From Scolanthus callimorphus (lineage: Eukaryota; Cnidaria; Anthozoa; Actiniaria; Edwardsiidae): DNA of 64,000 nucleotides. A model generated the notes under the pieces. The model saw only the letters and a list, made by a program, of their open reading frames with translations, had not been told where the DNA came from and searched no databases. Numbering within the stretch: position 1 is the stretch's first letter; each line of letters opens with the position of its first letter. The position numbers and the translations under genes were made by a program. Location of the stretch: positions 11,062,625 through 11,126,624 of the forward strand of contig CM066924.1 in the NCBI GenBank assembly GCA_033964015.1, read 5' to 3'. Below, piece after piece: positions 20,669 to 31,899 of this stretch.

Positions 20669-21840
20669 AATAATAATAATTTATAATAATAATTTATTTC
20701 TTATATTGCGCATCTATCTATAAAAATAATCAAACGTGCATTACATTATATAATTCTAATTATATTACATTATGTATAATTAATTATATATAATTATTAT
20801 ATATATAATTATTAATAAAAATAAAAAACAAAAATCGATAGTATGGATAAATTAAAGATAAAATAGTTACTGAAAAGCTTCTTTAAAGAGAAATGTCTTC
20901 AGTTGTCTCTTAAAAACCTCTAAATCTGTGATAGCGCGAATCTCGCGTGGTAGTTTGTTCCATAGTGAAAGGGCAGCGACCTGGAATGATCAGTGTCACT
21001 CTACTCCTAAACATAGGTGGGCTAGGAGCAAACCATTCGAAAATGACCTGAGACCATAGTTCCCTGTCCTTCTGAGTGACACAAGCTCCGTCAGATAGAC
21101 TGGCGCTTTTCCATGAATGGCTTTAAAAACAAACAACAAAATCTTGTAGCTGACCCGCTGCCTGACCGGTAGCCAGTGTAGCTCAAAGAGCAGCGGCGTT
21201 ACGTGACAGTGACGTGGCGCGCGACAGACTAATCTTGCTGCGGCGTTTAAAACGCGCTGAAGCTTATTAAGATGAGAAGATGGCATGCCATATAAAAGAC
21301 TGTTGGAGTAATCCACGCGCGAAGTGACAAACGCATGTACGAGAGCTTTTGTTGCATCTTGGCTTAGAAATTTACGGATACGACTTATATTATGCAAGTG
21401 ATAAAATGCCGAGGCACTTTGTTTACTTATGTGGGCAGACATATCTAGAGACTGATCAAACCATAACACAAGATTTCGTAGTGACGATTTCGCCTGTATG
21501 ACTGAGTCTGCTATGGTAATACTATTCAAATTAACTTTCTCTAGCTGCTGCCTAGTACCTATAACTATTAGCTCAGTCTTATCATGATTCAGCATAAGTC
21601 GATCTTCAATCATCCAGCTCCTCAGATCATTTATGCAGTCACGCATAGCGTTCAGCGCGATCTCATCCTTCCCTTGGACGGCGGGGCTGAACGCCAAGTA
21701 CAGCTGTGTATCATCTGTGTAACAATGTACGCTTAGTAGGTGCTTGCTGACAATATCAAACAATTTACTAGTGTAAACCGTGAAAAGGAGAGAACCGAGA
21801 CAACTCCCTTGAGGAACTCCTTGCTTTAGAACACACAGTG
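20669..21840 (-). pseudogene. LINE (CR1/L2-like) inserted in BEL gag
   Basis: Minus-strand coding at about 20996-21836 includes the RT motifs GVPQGSCLGSLLF and HCYTDDTQLYLA (the catalytic YxDD box, here YTDD), then DLRSWMIEDRLMLNHDKTEL, NSLLYGMPSSHLNKLQ and ELHWLPVRQRVSYK. Reading is open over ~280 residues. The 3' untranslated part (20669-20995) ends in TTATTATAAATTATTATTAT-like DNA. It is 5'-truncated just before motif B. The tail marks its 3' end against gag sequence on the left. Confidence 0.8.
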
Positions 21841-21856
21841 AGATTATTTACAGAAG

Positions 21857-22693
21857 ATGAATCGAAAATTTCAATATCAACACGAACACGATTTGGCAAA
21901 ACTTTCCAAAACTGGAAATTGTCAATCCATTCATGACGAAATAATTGAACTACCATTAGAACAAGATCACATGAAACTCGAGAAACTCGACTGGATCCGA
22001 GAGAAGCACGCGCAATGCGCTACTATTTCAGATCAAATAGAATCATCAATTAACAGCCAAGAAATCGATGCACGTGCAAAAGAACACGTCAAAGAACACG
22101 CGAAAGAAAGTCCCCTACGAATGGAAAAAGTCAAACTTCCATCATTCAGTGGCAATATCAAAGAATGTCCTCAACGTAAGGCAGATTTTATAAAACACTT
22201 TATGCCTTCCATCAGCGAAAGTAATGTAAAATAATAATGTATCATTTGTCTTGCGTTCCTGCTTGGCAAAAGAGCCACTCGATCGAGTGAAGAATGTCGT
22301 GTGTCGAAGAAAAATATGGACGGATGTGATCACCAGCGAAATTCAAAATTTCAAATCTCTCAAGAAAGGAGACAACCATAAACTATTAGAATTCATTGCT
22401 ATGGTAGAAAATGGATATCGTGATTTAAAACGACTCGGTTTCAAGCAGGAAAGTACAACTACGAGCTCGGTTAGTATTATCGAGAGAAAACTGCCTGAAA
22501 ACCTTCAACATAATTGGGTGACAATCATTAGCGAGACAGACCCAGTCGATAGGAAAAACAAATTTCCTACTTTGCTTAAGTTCTTACTCAGCCGAAAGAA
22601 AGCAATCGCATATAAAGTTTCAGAGATAAGAGCGGTGGACTCTGAGCTAAGAGTGGTCAGACTGCTAGAGGATCAGCACATTACACCGATTTA
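21857..22693 (+). pseudogene. BEL/Pao gag, DUF1759-like region
   Basis: The signature KLPSFSGNIKECPQRKADF followed by IKHFMPSI and, after a one-base frameshift near 22235, RSCLAKEPLDRVKN, is the conserved core of BEL/Pao gag. The expected W of the GN-EW motif is Cys here. Later blocks read ENGYRDLKRLGFKQ and KLPENLQHNWV. This region resumes the gag interrupted by the LINE. Frameshifts mean it is not functional. Confidence 0.8.
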
Positions 22694-23342
22694 GAAGAAC
22701 AAACCGATAGTGACGACACTGGAGGGCAGCGACGCACAATCTCGCCCAAATGCACATTCCTTGAGCAAGGCAAACATTGGACCAGCGTTTGTAGATTATG
22801 TCTGTCAAAATCAGTAGAAGAACGGAGACAATTACTGAAGGAGAAAAAAGCCTGTTGGTCTTGTGTGAAACCCGGACATCACATGAAAGACTGCAGACGC
22901 AAAAGAAACTGTGGGATAAATCGCTGCACAGAAAGGCAACATCCATCTCTTCACAGTGACCAAAAAGTCCCAAAAGCAGAAAGCGAAACCGACAGGACAG
23001 ACAGCTTTTCTGTGGCTGGCGCAGCAAATACCTGTACTGACCAAAGCGCATCCGAGACATGTTTACTACAGGTGCAACAAATACCATCTAAGTGCGGTTG
23101 GTTAAATGTAATGTGGGACAACGGTGCGCCCCCATGTATTATTACGAATGCCAAAACTCAGAAGCTAAAGGGCACTGAAGTACAACTTACGCTTGTCAAA
23201 GAGATACCTCACAGAGGTATATACTTCCTCTTTTTGATAAGAAAGGTAGAGAAGTGAAATTCACTGTGTACGGAATCGACAAGATTACTTCTGATCTACA
23301 ATATATCAAAATCGATGGCATAGTTAAGTTATTCAAAAATGT
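22694..23342 (+). pseudogene. BEL/Pao zinc knuckles and aspartic protease region
   Basis: A CX2C-type segment (KCTFLEQGKHWTSVCRLC), then KKACWSCVKPGHHMKDCR (a CCHC knuckle) and RCTERQHPSLH, leads to a protease-like part with the active-site block VMWDNGAPPCIITN. This order, gag, knuckles then DNGA protease, is the standard BEL/Pao arrangement (DUF1758). The frame breaks near 23220, and a further piece reads VYGIDKITSDLQYI. It is decayed. Confidence 0.8.
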
Positions 23343-23600
23343 CCCCATTTAGTGCGGCCTAACAGGACGGTCGATGTACTAAGTGTCGGGCACTTAGTAT
23401 TACTAAGGAATCGATTTGGCAGATGCATCGGTGGAATGCACCCCTCTATTCAAGCACCTAAAGAGAAACATCCTATTTTAAATGCACAGGCTCACAGTGC
23501 AAGAGGAGTCCGAGTAGTTTACAATATCGAGAATCTCGGTATAGAGTTCTCTCCCAAATGTGGTAACCCGTCTAAACAAAACATGCATGTGGTATGCACG
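23343..23600 (+). pseudogene. BEL/Pao pol, N-terminal remnant before the polymerase
   Basis: GHLVLLRNRFGRCIGGMHPS followed by NIENLGIEFSPKCG corresponds to the segment between protease and RT in BEL/Pao pol. About 450 bases of pol expected next are missing and replaced by the ATGCATG-rich tract and a Gypsy element. Confidence 0.7.
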
Positions 23601-23715
23601 CCACATGCATGCGTTTATGCATGTAGGCGCACATACATGCATGCTAAATGAGTACGACTTGCATGATACATGCATGAAATCATATGGCATGCATGCAAAA
23701 CGTATTTCGCATGCT
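23575..23715. repeat. ATGCATG-rich tract
   Basis: The motif CATGCATG or GCATGC occurs about ten times in 140 bases, in both orientations because it is self-complementary. It sits at the junction of the BEL remnant and the Gypsy remnant. It is not a regular tandem repeat. Confidence 0.7.
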
Positions 23716-23733
23716 TAGCGTGCGTATATCTAG

Positions 23734-24651
23734 TTGAGAGAGCACGAAGATAGCGTAAGAGTCGCACGAGGCGTAAGTCTTGTCTTATGCAGACTACGTG
23801 AACATGGCGTGAAACTTAAACCGAGAAAATGCAGTCTCTTTAAACCGGAAGTGTGCTTCCTGGGAAGAATTGTCCCTAAAGATGGTCATAGAATGGACTC
23901 CAAGAACGTAAAGGCAGTGCAGGATCTAAAGGATGCAAGACCCAAAACAGTGGGGGAGGTAAGAAGATTGGATGACTTATTAAGTTATTATCGGCGTTAC
24001 ATTAAAGACTTTGCAAGGATTGTTAAGCCTCTTTATGACCTTGTGACTATGTCTGATGACACATCAACTAACAAGCAGGGACAAGTAGCATCTAAGACCC
24101 CAGTGAACTGGTCCGAACCACAACAGAAAGCTCTACAAACATTGATTGACCACATAACTAGTCCGCCCATCCTAGCTTTCCCAGACTCCTCTTTGACCTA
24201 TATTGTACATACTGATGCGAGTAGTGAAGGTCTTGGGGCCGTCTTATATCAGGAACAAGGTAACCAGATGCGGGTAATCGCTTATGCATCAAGAGCACTC
24301 AATAAGGCTGAGAAGAACTATCACGCAGGGAAACTAGAATTTTTAGCTCTGAAGTGGGCTATTACCGACCAGTTTAGAGATTACTTGTACTACTCCCCAC
24401 GGTTCACAGTCTTTACAGACAACACTCCTTTAACTTATGTTTTGACATCAGCAAAGTTGAATGCCACAGGGATGAGAAGGGTGAATGAGTTAGCAGAATT
24501 TAATTTCGATATTGAGTATAGGCCCGGAAAATCTAATGTCGATGCTGACACCCTGTCAAGAGTACCCTCAACAATGGGCGAGATGACGAAGGAGAACACT
24601 GAGAGTACAAGAGATGTTGAGCACCATCCCATCTACAGCCCTGGAATGTAG
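23734..24651 (+). pseudogene. Ty3/Gypsy retrotransposon, RT end and RNase H
   Basis: Over 300 open residues start after the YxDD box (LREHGVKLKPRKCSLFKPEV, CFLGRIV), continue through the RT connection (SYYRRYIKDFARIVKPLYDL) and enter RNase H with TDASSEGLGAVLYQ, ASRALNKAEKNYHAGKLEFL, FTDNTPLTYVL and GKSNVDADTLSR. The catalytic D, E and D positions are visible. The element is 5'-truncated (no gag, protease or RT fingers) and lies inside BEL pol in the same orientation. Confidence 0.9.
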
Positions 24652-24849
24652 TCGTCCATCAACTGCGTGGGTGTCATCCATGAGTGTGAGCCAGATGCCT
24701 CTAGAAGACGATACAACAGCACCCTATACCATTCCAACTTGTGAGCTTGTTACGGAGCAACTTCAAAACGCAGCAATCAGTAGAGTTCGCCATTTCTTCG
24801 ATTTGGCTAAGAAACCATCTTATGGAGAAAGGCAAAAAGGTTAGGGGTT

Positions 24850-25760
24850 GTGCGACAGTTACTGCACGAGTGGAACAGGTTAGTGATTGATGATTCGGGT
24901 TTACTTGTTCGCAAAAGTGGAGAAAATCATCAAGTAATACTTCCCATGGAATTTAGAAAATTGGTCTATGAGGAACTTCATGAAAAAATGGGGCACTCAG
25001 GAGCTGAAAGAGTTGTTGAACTGGCTAGAGCAAGGTTTTATTGGCCATTCATGAGGGCAGACATAGAATATTATGTTACCAATGTGTGTCGCTGTCTGAA
25101 ACAACGAAGACCAACCCAGAGAACAAAAGCACCCTTAGTTCCCATCAAGACAACATCACCATTCCAGCTAGTATCTTAGACTATCTCCATTTAGATTAAT
25201 ACAAGGGAGGGTATCAGTGTGTACTAGTCATCATAGACCATTACACTCGTTTTGCACAGGCTTACGCAACGCGTGATAAATCGGGTAGAACGGCAGCAGA
25301 CAATGACAAATGATTTTATTCTGAGATTTGGATTTCCGGAAACTGTCCATCATGATCAAGGAAAAGAATTTAAGAATGAACTATTTTCAAGCTTAGAAAA
25401 GCTCTGTGGAGTTAACCATTCGCACCCTATCATCCCGAAGGGAACGGACAAGTAGAACGGTTCAACAGGACTCTCATTTCTATGCTTCGAACCTTAGAAG
25501 AGTCGCAGAAATCATGCTGGCGTTATCATCTAAACAAACTTGTTCATGCATATAACTCTACGCGGAATGATTCAACTGGATTCTCTCCATTTTATCTGCT
25601 TTTCGGCCGATCACCGCGTTTACCAATTGATATAATGTTTGGCATTAAACCGGCACCTGGATATTCCTCTTATCCTGAGTATATCAAGCAATGGCGCAAA
25701 GCGACGGCGGAGCGTACGAGTAAGCATCGGCTACAGCGAATAAGAACGCGGCTTCAGTAA
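24850..25760 (+). pseudogene. Ty3/Gypsy integrase
   Basis: An HHCC zinc domain is seen (VYEELHEKMGHSGAERVVEL, YYVTNVCRCLKQ), then a core with [37 protein letters not shown] and AYNSTRNDSTGFSPFYLLFG. These are integrase blocks around the D-D-E triad. Frames change near 25180 and 25450, so it is a pseudogene. Between 24652 and 24849 the linker is partly readable. Confidence 0.88.
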
Positions 25761-26400
25761 AAAAGCAATACGACAAGAAAGCAAGATCAACGATTATCAA
25801 GGATGGCGACAGAGTACTTGTTAGGAACCTGAGTGAGCGTGGCGGGACAGGCAAATTACGGTCTTTTTGGGAAAACAAAGTACATGTTGTAGTAGGGCGG
25901 AAACGTAATATGCCTGTGTACGTATGTGAGCCTGAGGACGGTGAAGGGCGACAGCGTGTACTTCACAGGAACCTTTTGCTTCCGTGTAGTTACCTGCCTG
26001 TCTCGAGAGAGGATATAAAGCCGAAAACATGTCAAGCAGGGAGTCAAGAGAAAGTGGGAAGACGTCGTAGTCAACCAACTATGCCGCATAAGGATGTAGT
26101 TGAGGTGGAAAGTGACAACAGTGAAGAGTTTCAAGGGTTCGGCCCTAAACAACTGTAGACATTTTGGAGAGATAGAACCGAGTGATTGTAACGACGGTAA
26201 TGTCAGTGATGTTTCATCAGATGAGGATTCTGCAATACCCACAACGTCAGGATCGATGGAGGAGGGACCAGCACCAAGAAGGTCGAAGCGTACTGTACGA
26301 CCACCTATCAGAGTGACATACGATCAGCTGGGACAGCCGTCAATGCAACCGTGTATCACTGCAGGAGTACAGAGTGTGTCAGCTAACGCTGATGCATGAT
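25757..26400 (+). pseudogene. Ty3/Gypsy pol C-terminal tail
   Basis: SVKKQYDKKARSTIIKDGDR, VLVRNLSERGGTGKL and SFWENKVHVVV form a GPY/F-type module. An acidic Ser-rich linker and the basic tail PRRSKRTVRPPIRVTYDQLG follow, the usual end of such polyproteins. The frame shifts near 26150. Confidence 0.75.
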
Positions 26401-26913
26401 GGGGAGGAAATCCACCATACCTGTACCACCAACAGTACAACCCAACAGCGCTTTATCAGCAGCGGTGCTACCCCACCTTCATGTACATGCCGCAGTATGT
26501 TGCAACAGGCGTCTGTCAACCATGGAACTATTTCCAGCCTCAGTACCAGTTTGTCAGCTGGCCAGCATCACATTTCGTGTATTAAGGCTAGTGCTAAGAC
26601 TCTACTACAGTGCTGCTATTTTGAACATGTTTTATTATTATTGTTGTTATTGAAATTTGGCTCGTTTATTACTTGATTATTTGTACGCTACAAGGTCACA
26701 CCTTGTCAACCAAGTTAAAGTAACTTGATTACGGAAAAGGAACATGCTTCATGTATTATTAGTAGATCTAGAGTTATAGAAAGATTGAACTCCAGAGTGC
26801 CCTGGCGTGCGCAACCAGTGTACTTCGATATGACTGAGATAATAAGTAATAAGTAAATGAAGGACAATATGGAACTCTACGTGTTGGGAAAACACACTTA
26901 AAGGAGGGAAGAC
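26401..26913 (+). repeat. Gypsy 3' non-coding region with polypurine tract
   Basis: Non-coding after the pol stop. AAAGGAGGGAAGA just before 26914 is a plausible polypurine tract for plus-strand priming. Confidence 0.5.
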
Positions 26914-27080
26914 TGTGAGGGGGCTTGGGCCCTATAGATAGAATGTGAGAGGGCTTGGACCCTAGTGAGCTATATATAGAAAAACGTCGTGTAAAACAAC
27001 AGTTGTGGATTGTGTAATCGATATAAAAGAGCTGAATTAGAAACGTTTACAAGTTTAATATTGAGTTAATTTGGCTTACA
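26914..27080 (+). repeat. Probable Gypsy 3' LTR
   Basis: It begins TGTGAGGGGGCTTGGGCCC directly after a polypurine tract and ends TTGGCTTACA, satisfying the TG...CA rule. It contains an internal 33-bp duplication of its start (26946) and two TATA-like boxes (CTATATATAG and GATATAAAAG). No 5' partner survives, so the limits are inferred. Confidence 0.5.
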
Positions 27081-27111
27081 CTCGCAACCTAGACAAAGAA
27101 GAAATAGACAA

Positions 27112-27640
27112 TTATCATGGACCAGTTCATTACCTATCGCATCATGAATATTGAAACCAGAATCGACTATTTAACAGCAGCGCTAATAACATGGGACACG
27201 TCTTGAACGACTATTGGGCTAAAGGTCCTGACTTGTTGAACAGCCTCATCGGAGTGTTAATCAGATTTCGAGAGAACAAGCCATGATAAGCGACGTTAAG
27301 AAGATGTACGATACAGTGAAGACGAAATCTATCACGCAACATACACACATATTCCTATAGAGACATGGATCTATCAAGAGAACCAGAAGCATACGGAGCT
27401 TACGCACGATGGCAAGTAAAAAATCAACAGTTTGAAAGCCAACTACTCATGTCCAAAAATCGCCTTGCTCCTGTGAAGATCTCCATCGATCGAATAGAAT
27501 TGTGTGGTGCAGTACTAAGCAAACGCCTCAAGGTACTCATACAAGAGCAGTGTCGATACAAGTTTCGAATATAATAGCTCCTTGAACTAGTGATCTGGAG
27601 AGATGAAAACCAAAGAGGCGGAGAGGGCAACCACCGGATG
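27112..27640 (+). pseudogene. BEL/Pao pol resumed: reverse transcriptase and RNase H remnant
   Basis: After the Gypsy LTR the BEL frame returns: NNMGHVLNDYWAKGPDLLNS, GVLIRFRENKP, SDVKKMYDTVKT and RDMDLSREPEAYG are the start of the BEL polymerase. The next block GAYARWQVKNQQFESQLLMS followed by NRLAPVKISIDRIELCGAVL is its RNase H. Most of the RT palm is deleted. Finding BEL pol on both sides shows the Gypsy element lies within it. Confidence 0.8.
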
Positions 27641-28435
27641 ACCGGTTACTAATATAACCGCTGACTAATACAACCATAGTGGCAGAGTGAGTATCAGCAA
27701 TAGCCCAATGACTAGTTCAGAACAGGAGCGAGTATCAGAGTATGGGAAGCATTCACTCCTTCTGTTTCTAAACACTAGTAGCATTCACTCCTTCTGTTCT
27801 AAACACTAATAATAATAATAATAATTATTATTATTATAGCATTACACGATAGTTTCAATGCTTTACATTTCAGTGCTTTACATGCTTTAAATGTACTTAT
27901 AATATTCATCCATTATTCATAGGATGCTCATCCAATCTCTGCACTGGATTCGGATCAGGTGACACTACTTGTAACCCCCGATACCACATGGCTAGGTGTC
28001 TGATACAGAATCTGTATCTGATACACAATACTAATTAGACCAATTAGTATTCTGTATAGGACACCTTCCAGTGCAGCCCTCAGTCTTTGAACAGTTGGAT
28101 ATTTTTTTCAAATAACACATATCACCTACTGTCCAAAGGCTGAAGGGGACCACTCTAGTGAAGTCCAAGTATGGTCTTCTTTTGTAGAGCAGTACCTAAA
28201 AAAAAGCTTCACCTGAGAGACTATATGTTGTTTTAGTCCGGCTAGTTCCATGTGGGACAGGAATCATGTCTTCTGCGCATGCTTGCTACAAAACGATTGG
28301 CGTTTTCTTAGCATCCGAAAATTCTTTCATTTTCAATGCACATTGTTTCAAATATCCCCTACAGACTAAAAGCTGCAAAATGATTGGCGTTTGTTGTAAA
28401 CAACCGAAAATTCTTTCATTTTCAATGCACATTCA
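27641..28435. other. Non-coding, small repeats only
   Basis: A 33-35 bp tandem duplication at 27747-27809 (GCATTCACTCCTTCTGTT), an (AAT)n/(ATT)n palindrome at 27807-27838, a small hairpin at 27998-28068 (GTGTCTGATACAGAAT) and an imperfect ~100-bp duplication at 28280-28435 (CGAAAATTCTTTCATTTTCA). No gene. Confidence 0.6.
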
Positions 28436-28439
28436 ATTA

Positions 28440-28801
28440 ATATAAGTACAAAAGTTAGAATATCATAAGTGAGAGGTGCAACTGCATGGTCACGTGGTAT
28501 GACGTCATTGATGACGTCATCATAGCAGAAAAATGATATATCTAAAAAAGGGATGAACTTCAGACAACCAAACTTGGGTGAAGTTATCTAAGTGGCAGAG
28601 GGGTGCAACTGCATAGTCATGTGGTATGACGTCATTGATGACGTCATCATAGGAGAAACATGATATATCTAAAGAAGGGATGAACCTTAGTCACGTGGTA
28701 TAACAGTGCAAGGCTATCTATTCATGTACAATGGCAACCTTTTTGTCAAATTAAAAAAATATGTAACCGGGAGCTCCGCCAGTGGCTAAATCTATATATT
28801 A
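28440..28801 (+). mobile_element. CRE-satellite element, about 2.5 monomers and right hairpin terminus
   Basis: Monomers contain GACGTCATTGATGACGTCAT, ATGGTCACGTGGTA and CAGACAACCAAACTTGGGTG. It ends GGGAGCTCCGCCAGTGGCTA followed by AATCTATATATTA. This terminus has lost seven bases from one side of the stem. Confidence 0.7.
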
Positions 28802-28935
28802 GTAGTAAGATAAGCTCTAACTCTAGCTCTAGATCTGCAGAGTAGGTTGACTGGCATAATGTATTAAGAACCACTCAGGGAAAAACTAAAACTAAATAGC
28901 AAATCTAAAGCAAATAATTTTACCAACGTGCTCAC

Positions 28936-29511
28936 CATTATCCCCATCATTTGGCATCAGGTTGTACTTATGGGATTTCCGTTCAATCCTCCCTTTCAGA
29001 GCACCAAACATCCCATTCGTCGCACTGTCAGCAGGAGTGGTAGAAGTAACTGTTAGCTGTTTGTTAGCAGGAAAGCCACTCGAGCTTGTTCTAGATACCA
29101 CAGCCACTTCATTGTCGTCCACCTTTTCATGATCATCGTCAAATATACGGAGCATGTTAACAGTACGGACGCTCGCACGTGTGCTCACTAATGAAGCGCC
29201 AGGGACTGCATCCATGAATGCTCCTGACGTCTCGGTACCTGTTTGTTTAAAGTGGTTATCCGATTTTGAAGTGCTTCTACTTAACGGCAAATTCTTGAAG
29301 GGAAAGAAACCGTCGCCACATGGAGGAGACATCAATCCTCTGTCTAGAGAGGTGCTAGGAGATGTGGGCGCACAGCCGGAGGGGCTTTTTGCAGTCGTAG
29401 ATGATGAAACATTTCCAGTGACGACAGGAGTACTACAAAGTACAGGGGATATGGTTTGATAGATGCTTGTACTGTGATCTAACAACGGCGGCTTTCCCGT
29501 GATCTCATTTG
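28936..29511 (-). CDS. BLM: Candidate upstream BLM exon, Ser/Thr-rich disordered segment
   Basis: The minus-strand open segment of 576 bases runs from a strong acceptor (TTTTCATTTCAG) to a consensus donor (G/GTGAGC). It encodes 191 residues rich in Ser, Thr and Pro, with an acidic patch (RIFDDDHEKVDDNEV) and a basic stretch (RIERKSHKYN), and no domain. Assignment to the helicase is inference. The strand agrees. The exon ends with one base (G), and the 16434-16702 exon begins with two (CT), giving GCT. The joined reading (...PNDGDN-A-ELRRTDYPHSKDM) resembles the linker before the BLM helicase core. BLM N-termini are long and disordered. Alternatively it belongs to an unrelated gene. Confidence 0.6.
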
Positions 29512-30341
29512 CTGAAATGAAAACAAATTGAATTCATTAAAGGAATTTCAAATGCAGAACTGAAAGCCTCTTCCAAAATAGCAGATTTCATTTAATAACA
29601 GAGCAGATTTAATAGAAGATTTATTAGCTTCGCCTATTAAATACAAATACAGAGATATAACGAAAATTACAGAATTTATTCAAATCTATTCTAAAAAAGG
29701 AAGGGCATCCGCCACAGCTAAGTCCAATAGACCTCCTCGGCTTGGGCGTAATGATCATTTCAGATCACGTGGCATTCCCATGAGTGTTCTCTCTTTCCTT
29801 TTTTGCTACGCATCGAAGGATATATGAATTTATAAAATAACTGCGATAGTACGCGCGCTCTGATTGGTCGAACAACCAACTACTATAACGCTATGGTAAA
29901 TCTTATAGTACATAGCTTTGACCGGAAGTGTGTTTCCATTCGCCAAACTTTGACAAAACTTCAGCAGTTTCTACCATTTCTCCATGTAAATATTTAAGAA
30001 ACAGCATCTATAAAATGATGGAACCTTCAGAAAACGATAGAAAAGATTGGCAGAGTGAGGAAATAGCGAGATGGACAGATTCTTTTTGATTTAGCAAGTG
30101 AAAACGATCAAATCAAACGTGCGACCGGCAAATCGACGGAAAACGGCAAGGCATGGTAAGTTTTGCCACTCCTAAATAACGCAGTTTTTGATAGTTATAA
30201 AAGAAGGATTGCATACAAAATAGAGGGCATTAGCTTTTTTATGTCTAAACAACCTTTCGAGTTCGTTTGTGCTACGAAAACAGACAAAAACAACGGCTCG
30301 CATAACATTTTCTGTGGAGATTTTTTGCCAACTGTGTGCTG
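29512..30341. other. No gene recognised
   Basis: If the helicase continues, this is further intron. A short block GCGATAGTACG-GCGCTCTGATTGGTCGA at 29843-29872 recurs inverted at 46410-46438, so it is repetitive. Nothing else is clear. Confidence 0.4.
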
Positions 30342-31124
30342 TCACTTTTCACCAATTTCGCATGTAAATACATTCATTTTCATCATAGGAGAAAAACAAT
30401 ATATCTCGGGAAGGGATGAACCCCAGACAATCAAACTTGGGTGAAGTTGTCTTAGTGGCAAGGGGGTAGCAACTGTTTGGTCATGTGGTATGACGTCATC
30501 GATGACCTCATCAAACAAGAAAAAGTTATATCTCGGGAAGGGATGAACCTCAGACAACCAAACTTGGGTGAAGTTGTCTTAGTGGCAAGGGGTGTGCAAC
30601 TGCATGGTCACGTGGTATGACGTCATCAATGAAGTCATCATAGGAGAAAAACAATATATCTCGGGAAGGGATGAACCCCAGACAACCAAACTTGGGTAAA
30701 GATGTCTTAGTGGCAAAGGGGGTGCAACTGTCTGGTCACGTGGTATGAAGTCATCGATGACGTCATCATAGGAGAAAAACAATATACCTCGGGAAGGGAT
30801 GAGCCTCAGACAACCAAACTTGGGTGAAGTTGTCTAAGTGGCAAGGGGGAGCAACTGCCTGGTCACGTGTGGTACGACGTCATCAATGACGTCATCAATG
30901 ACGTCATCAAACGAGAAAAGGTTGATATCTTTGGATGGGATGAGCCTCCGACAACCAAACTTGGGTGAAATTATCTTAGTGGCAATGGGGGTGCAAGTGC
31001 TTAGTCACGTAGTGGTATGACTATGGCTATCTATGTACAATGGCATTAACACATGTCTCATTCACACAGAAAAATATCGTAGCCGGGAGCTCCGCTTTTA
31101 GCCAGTGGCTAAATCTATATATTA
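30342..31124 (+). mobile_element. CRE-satellite element, five to six monomers and right hairpin terminus
   Basis: The period is 127-129 bp. Each monomer has AGACAACCAAACTTGGGTGA, GTTGTCTTAGTGGCAAGGGG, CTGGTCACGTGGTATGACGT and a second GACGTCAT. One monomer carries three CRE copies in a row (30870-30910). It ends GGGAGCTCCGCTTTTAGCCA followed by GTGGCTAAATCTATATATTA. Confidence 0.8.
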
Positions 31125-31281
31125 AATTTACATGTCTTAAATGGTCTCAGTAAAGAGAAAACACAAAATAATTGAGCGAATTGAGTCACACTGAGTTCGA
31201 TCAAAACTCTGCATAAAGTTGTTCTTTTATGGCGTGTTTTGTTGTTATTTTATAAAAGAAATAGAACACATTTTATCCTAT

Positions 31282-31441
31282 GTTCCATAGCCTAATGGTA
31301 GCACTTGTGAAAGGTTGGGAGAACAACAAAGGCTGTGGGAACGCGAGTGTTTCCACAGTTATTTTATTGTTCGACTTGTGTTCCCACAGCCTTTGTTGTT
31401 CTCCCAACCTTTCACGCGTGCTACCATCAGGCTATGGTACA
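31282..31441. mobile_element. Foldback MITE, ~62-bp arms
   Basis: TTCCATAGCCTAATGGTAGC, AAAGGTTGGGAGAACAACAA and AGGCTGTGGGAAC are mirrored on the right with few mismatches. The loop is near 31348-31378. Confidence 0.85.
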
Positions 31442-31764
31442 TGGAAAAATGTGGTCTATTTCTTTAATGGAAGCATTCCAAAACATTACGCCCAAGGTCT
31501 ATTAAGGCGGACCCGAGTTGAAAAATTCTATGAAAAGCAAGAACTAAGCTCTAATAATTAAAAACAAGAAGAAATGTGACTAGACAATGATGATTGCAAT
31601 GGCAAATAAGGGGAGGGAGGGATTGTGAGGGAATAATATCCAAAGGCACCACCAGGTCCAGGGGTGAGCACAATGAGACTCGCCACCTGCCACTATACAT
31701 GGCCTCTTTCATAGACGCCATTCCGGCTCTTGTTCTCAAATCAACTGCCATGCTAATGAGTTGA

Positions 31765-31845
31765 TATCTTATATATTTACTGCTGGGGCCCAGTGTGGGA
31801 ATAGTGATACATTTCCACTGGGTCCCATTGTGCTATATAAGATAT
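31765..31845. mobile_element. Small foldback MITE
   Basis: ATATCTTATATA and CCCAGTG blocks at the left are mirrored by CACTGGGTCCCATTGTGCTA followed by TATAAGATAT. It is about 80 bp in total. Confidence 0.65.
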
Positions 31846-31899
31846 GGGGAGAGGAGACCTGGCTCCACTTATCCGCTGACACTTGCATGAAGACTCAAA

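Larger units (their letters stand above)
16703..28935. other. Presumed 12.2-kb helicase intron, packed with nested elements
   Basis: If 28936-29511 is the preceding exon, everything here is intronic. It holds a 265-bp hairpin repeat, a CRE-satellite composite, a BEL element split by a LINE and by a Gypsy element, and a further CRE element. All are listed separately. Confidence 0.5.

Noticed and set aside
22665..23690. Antisense frames of up to 140 residues across BEL gag/protease and the ATGCATG tract
   Set aside because: They are shadows of the BEL frame or of the self-complementary repeat, with no homology of their own.
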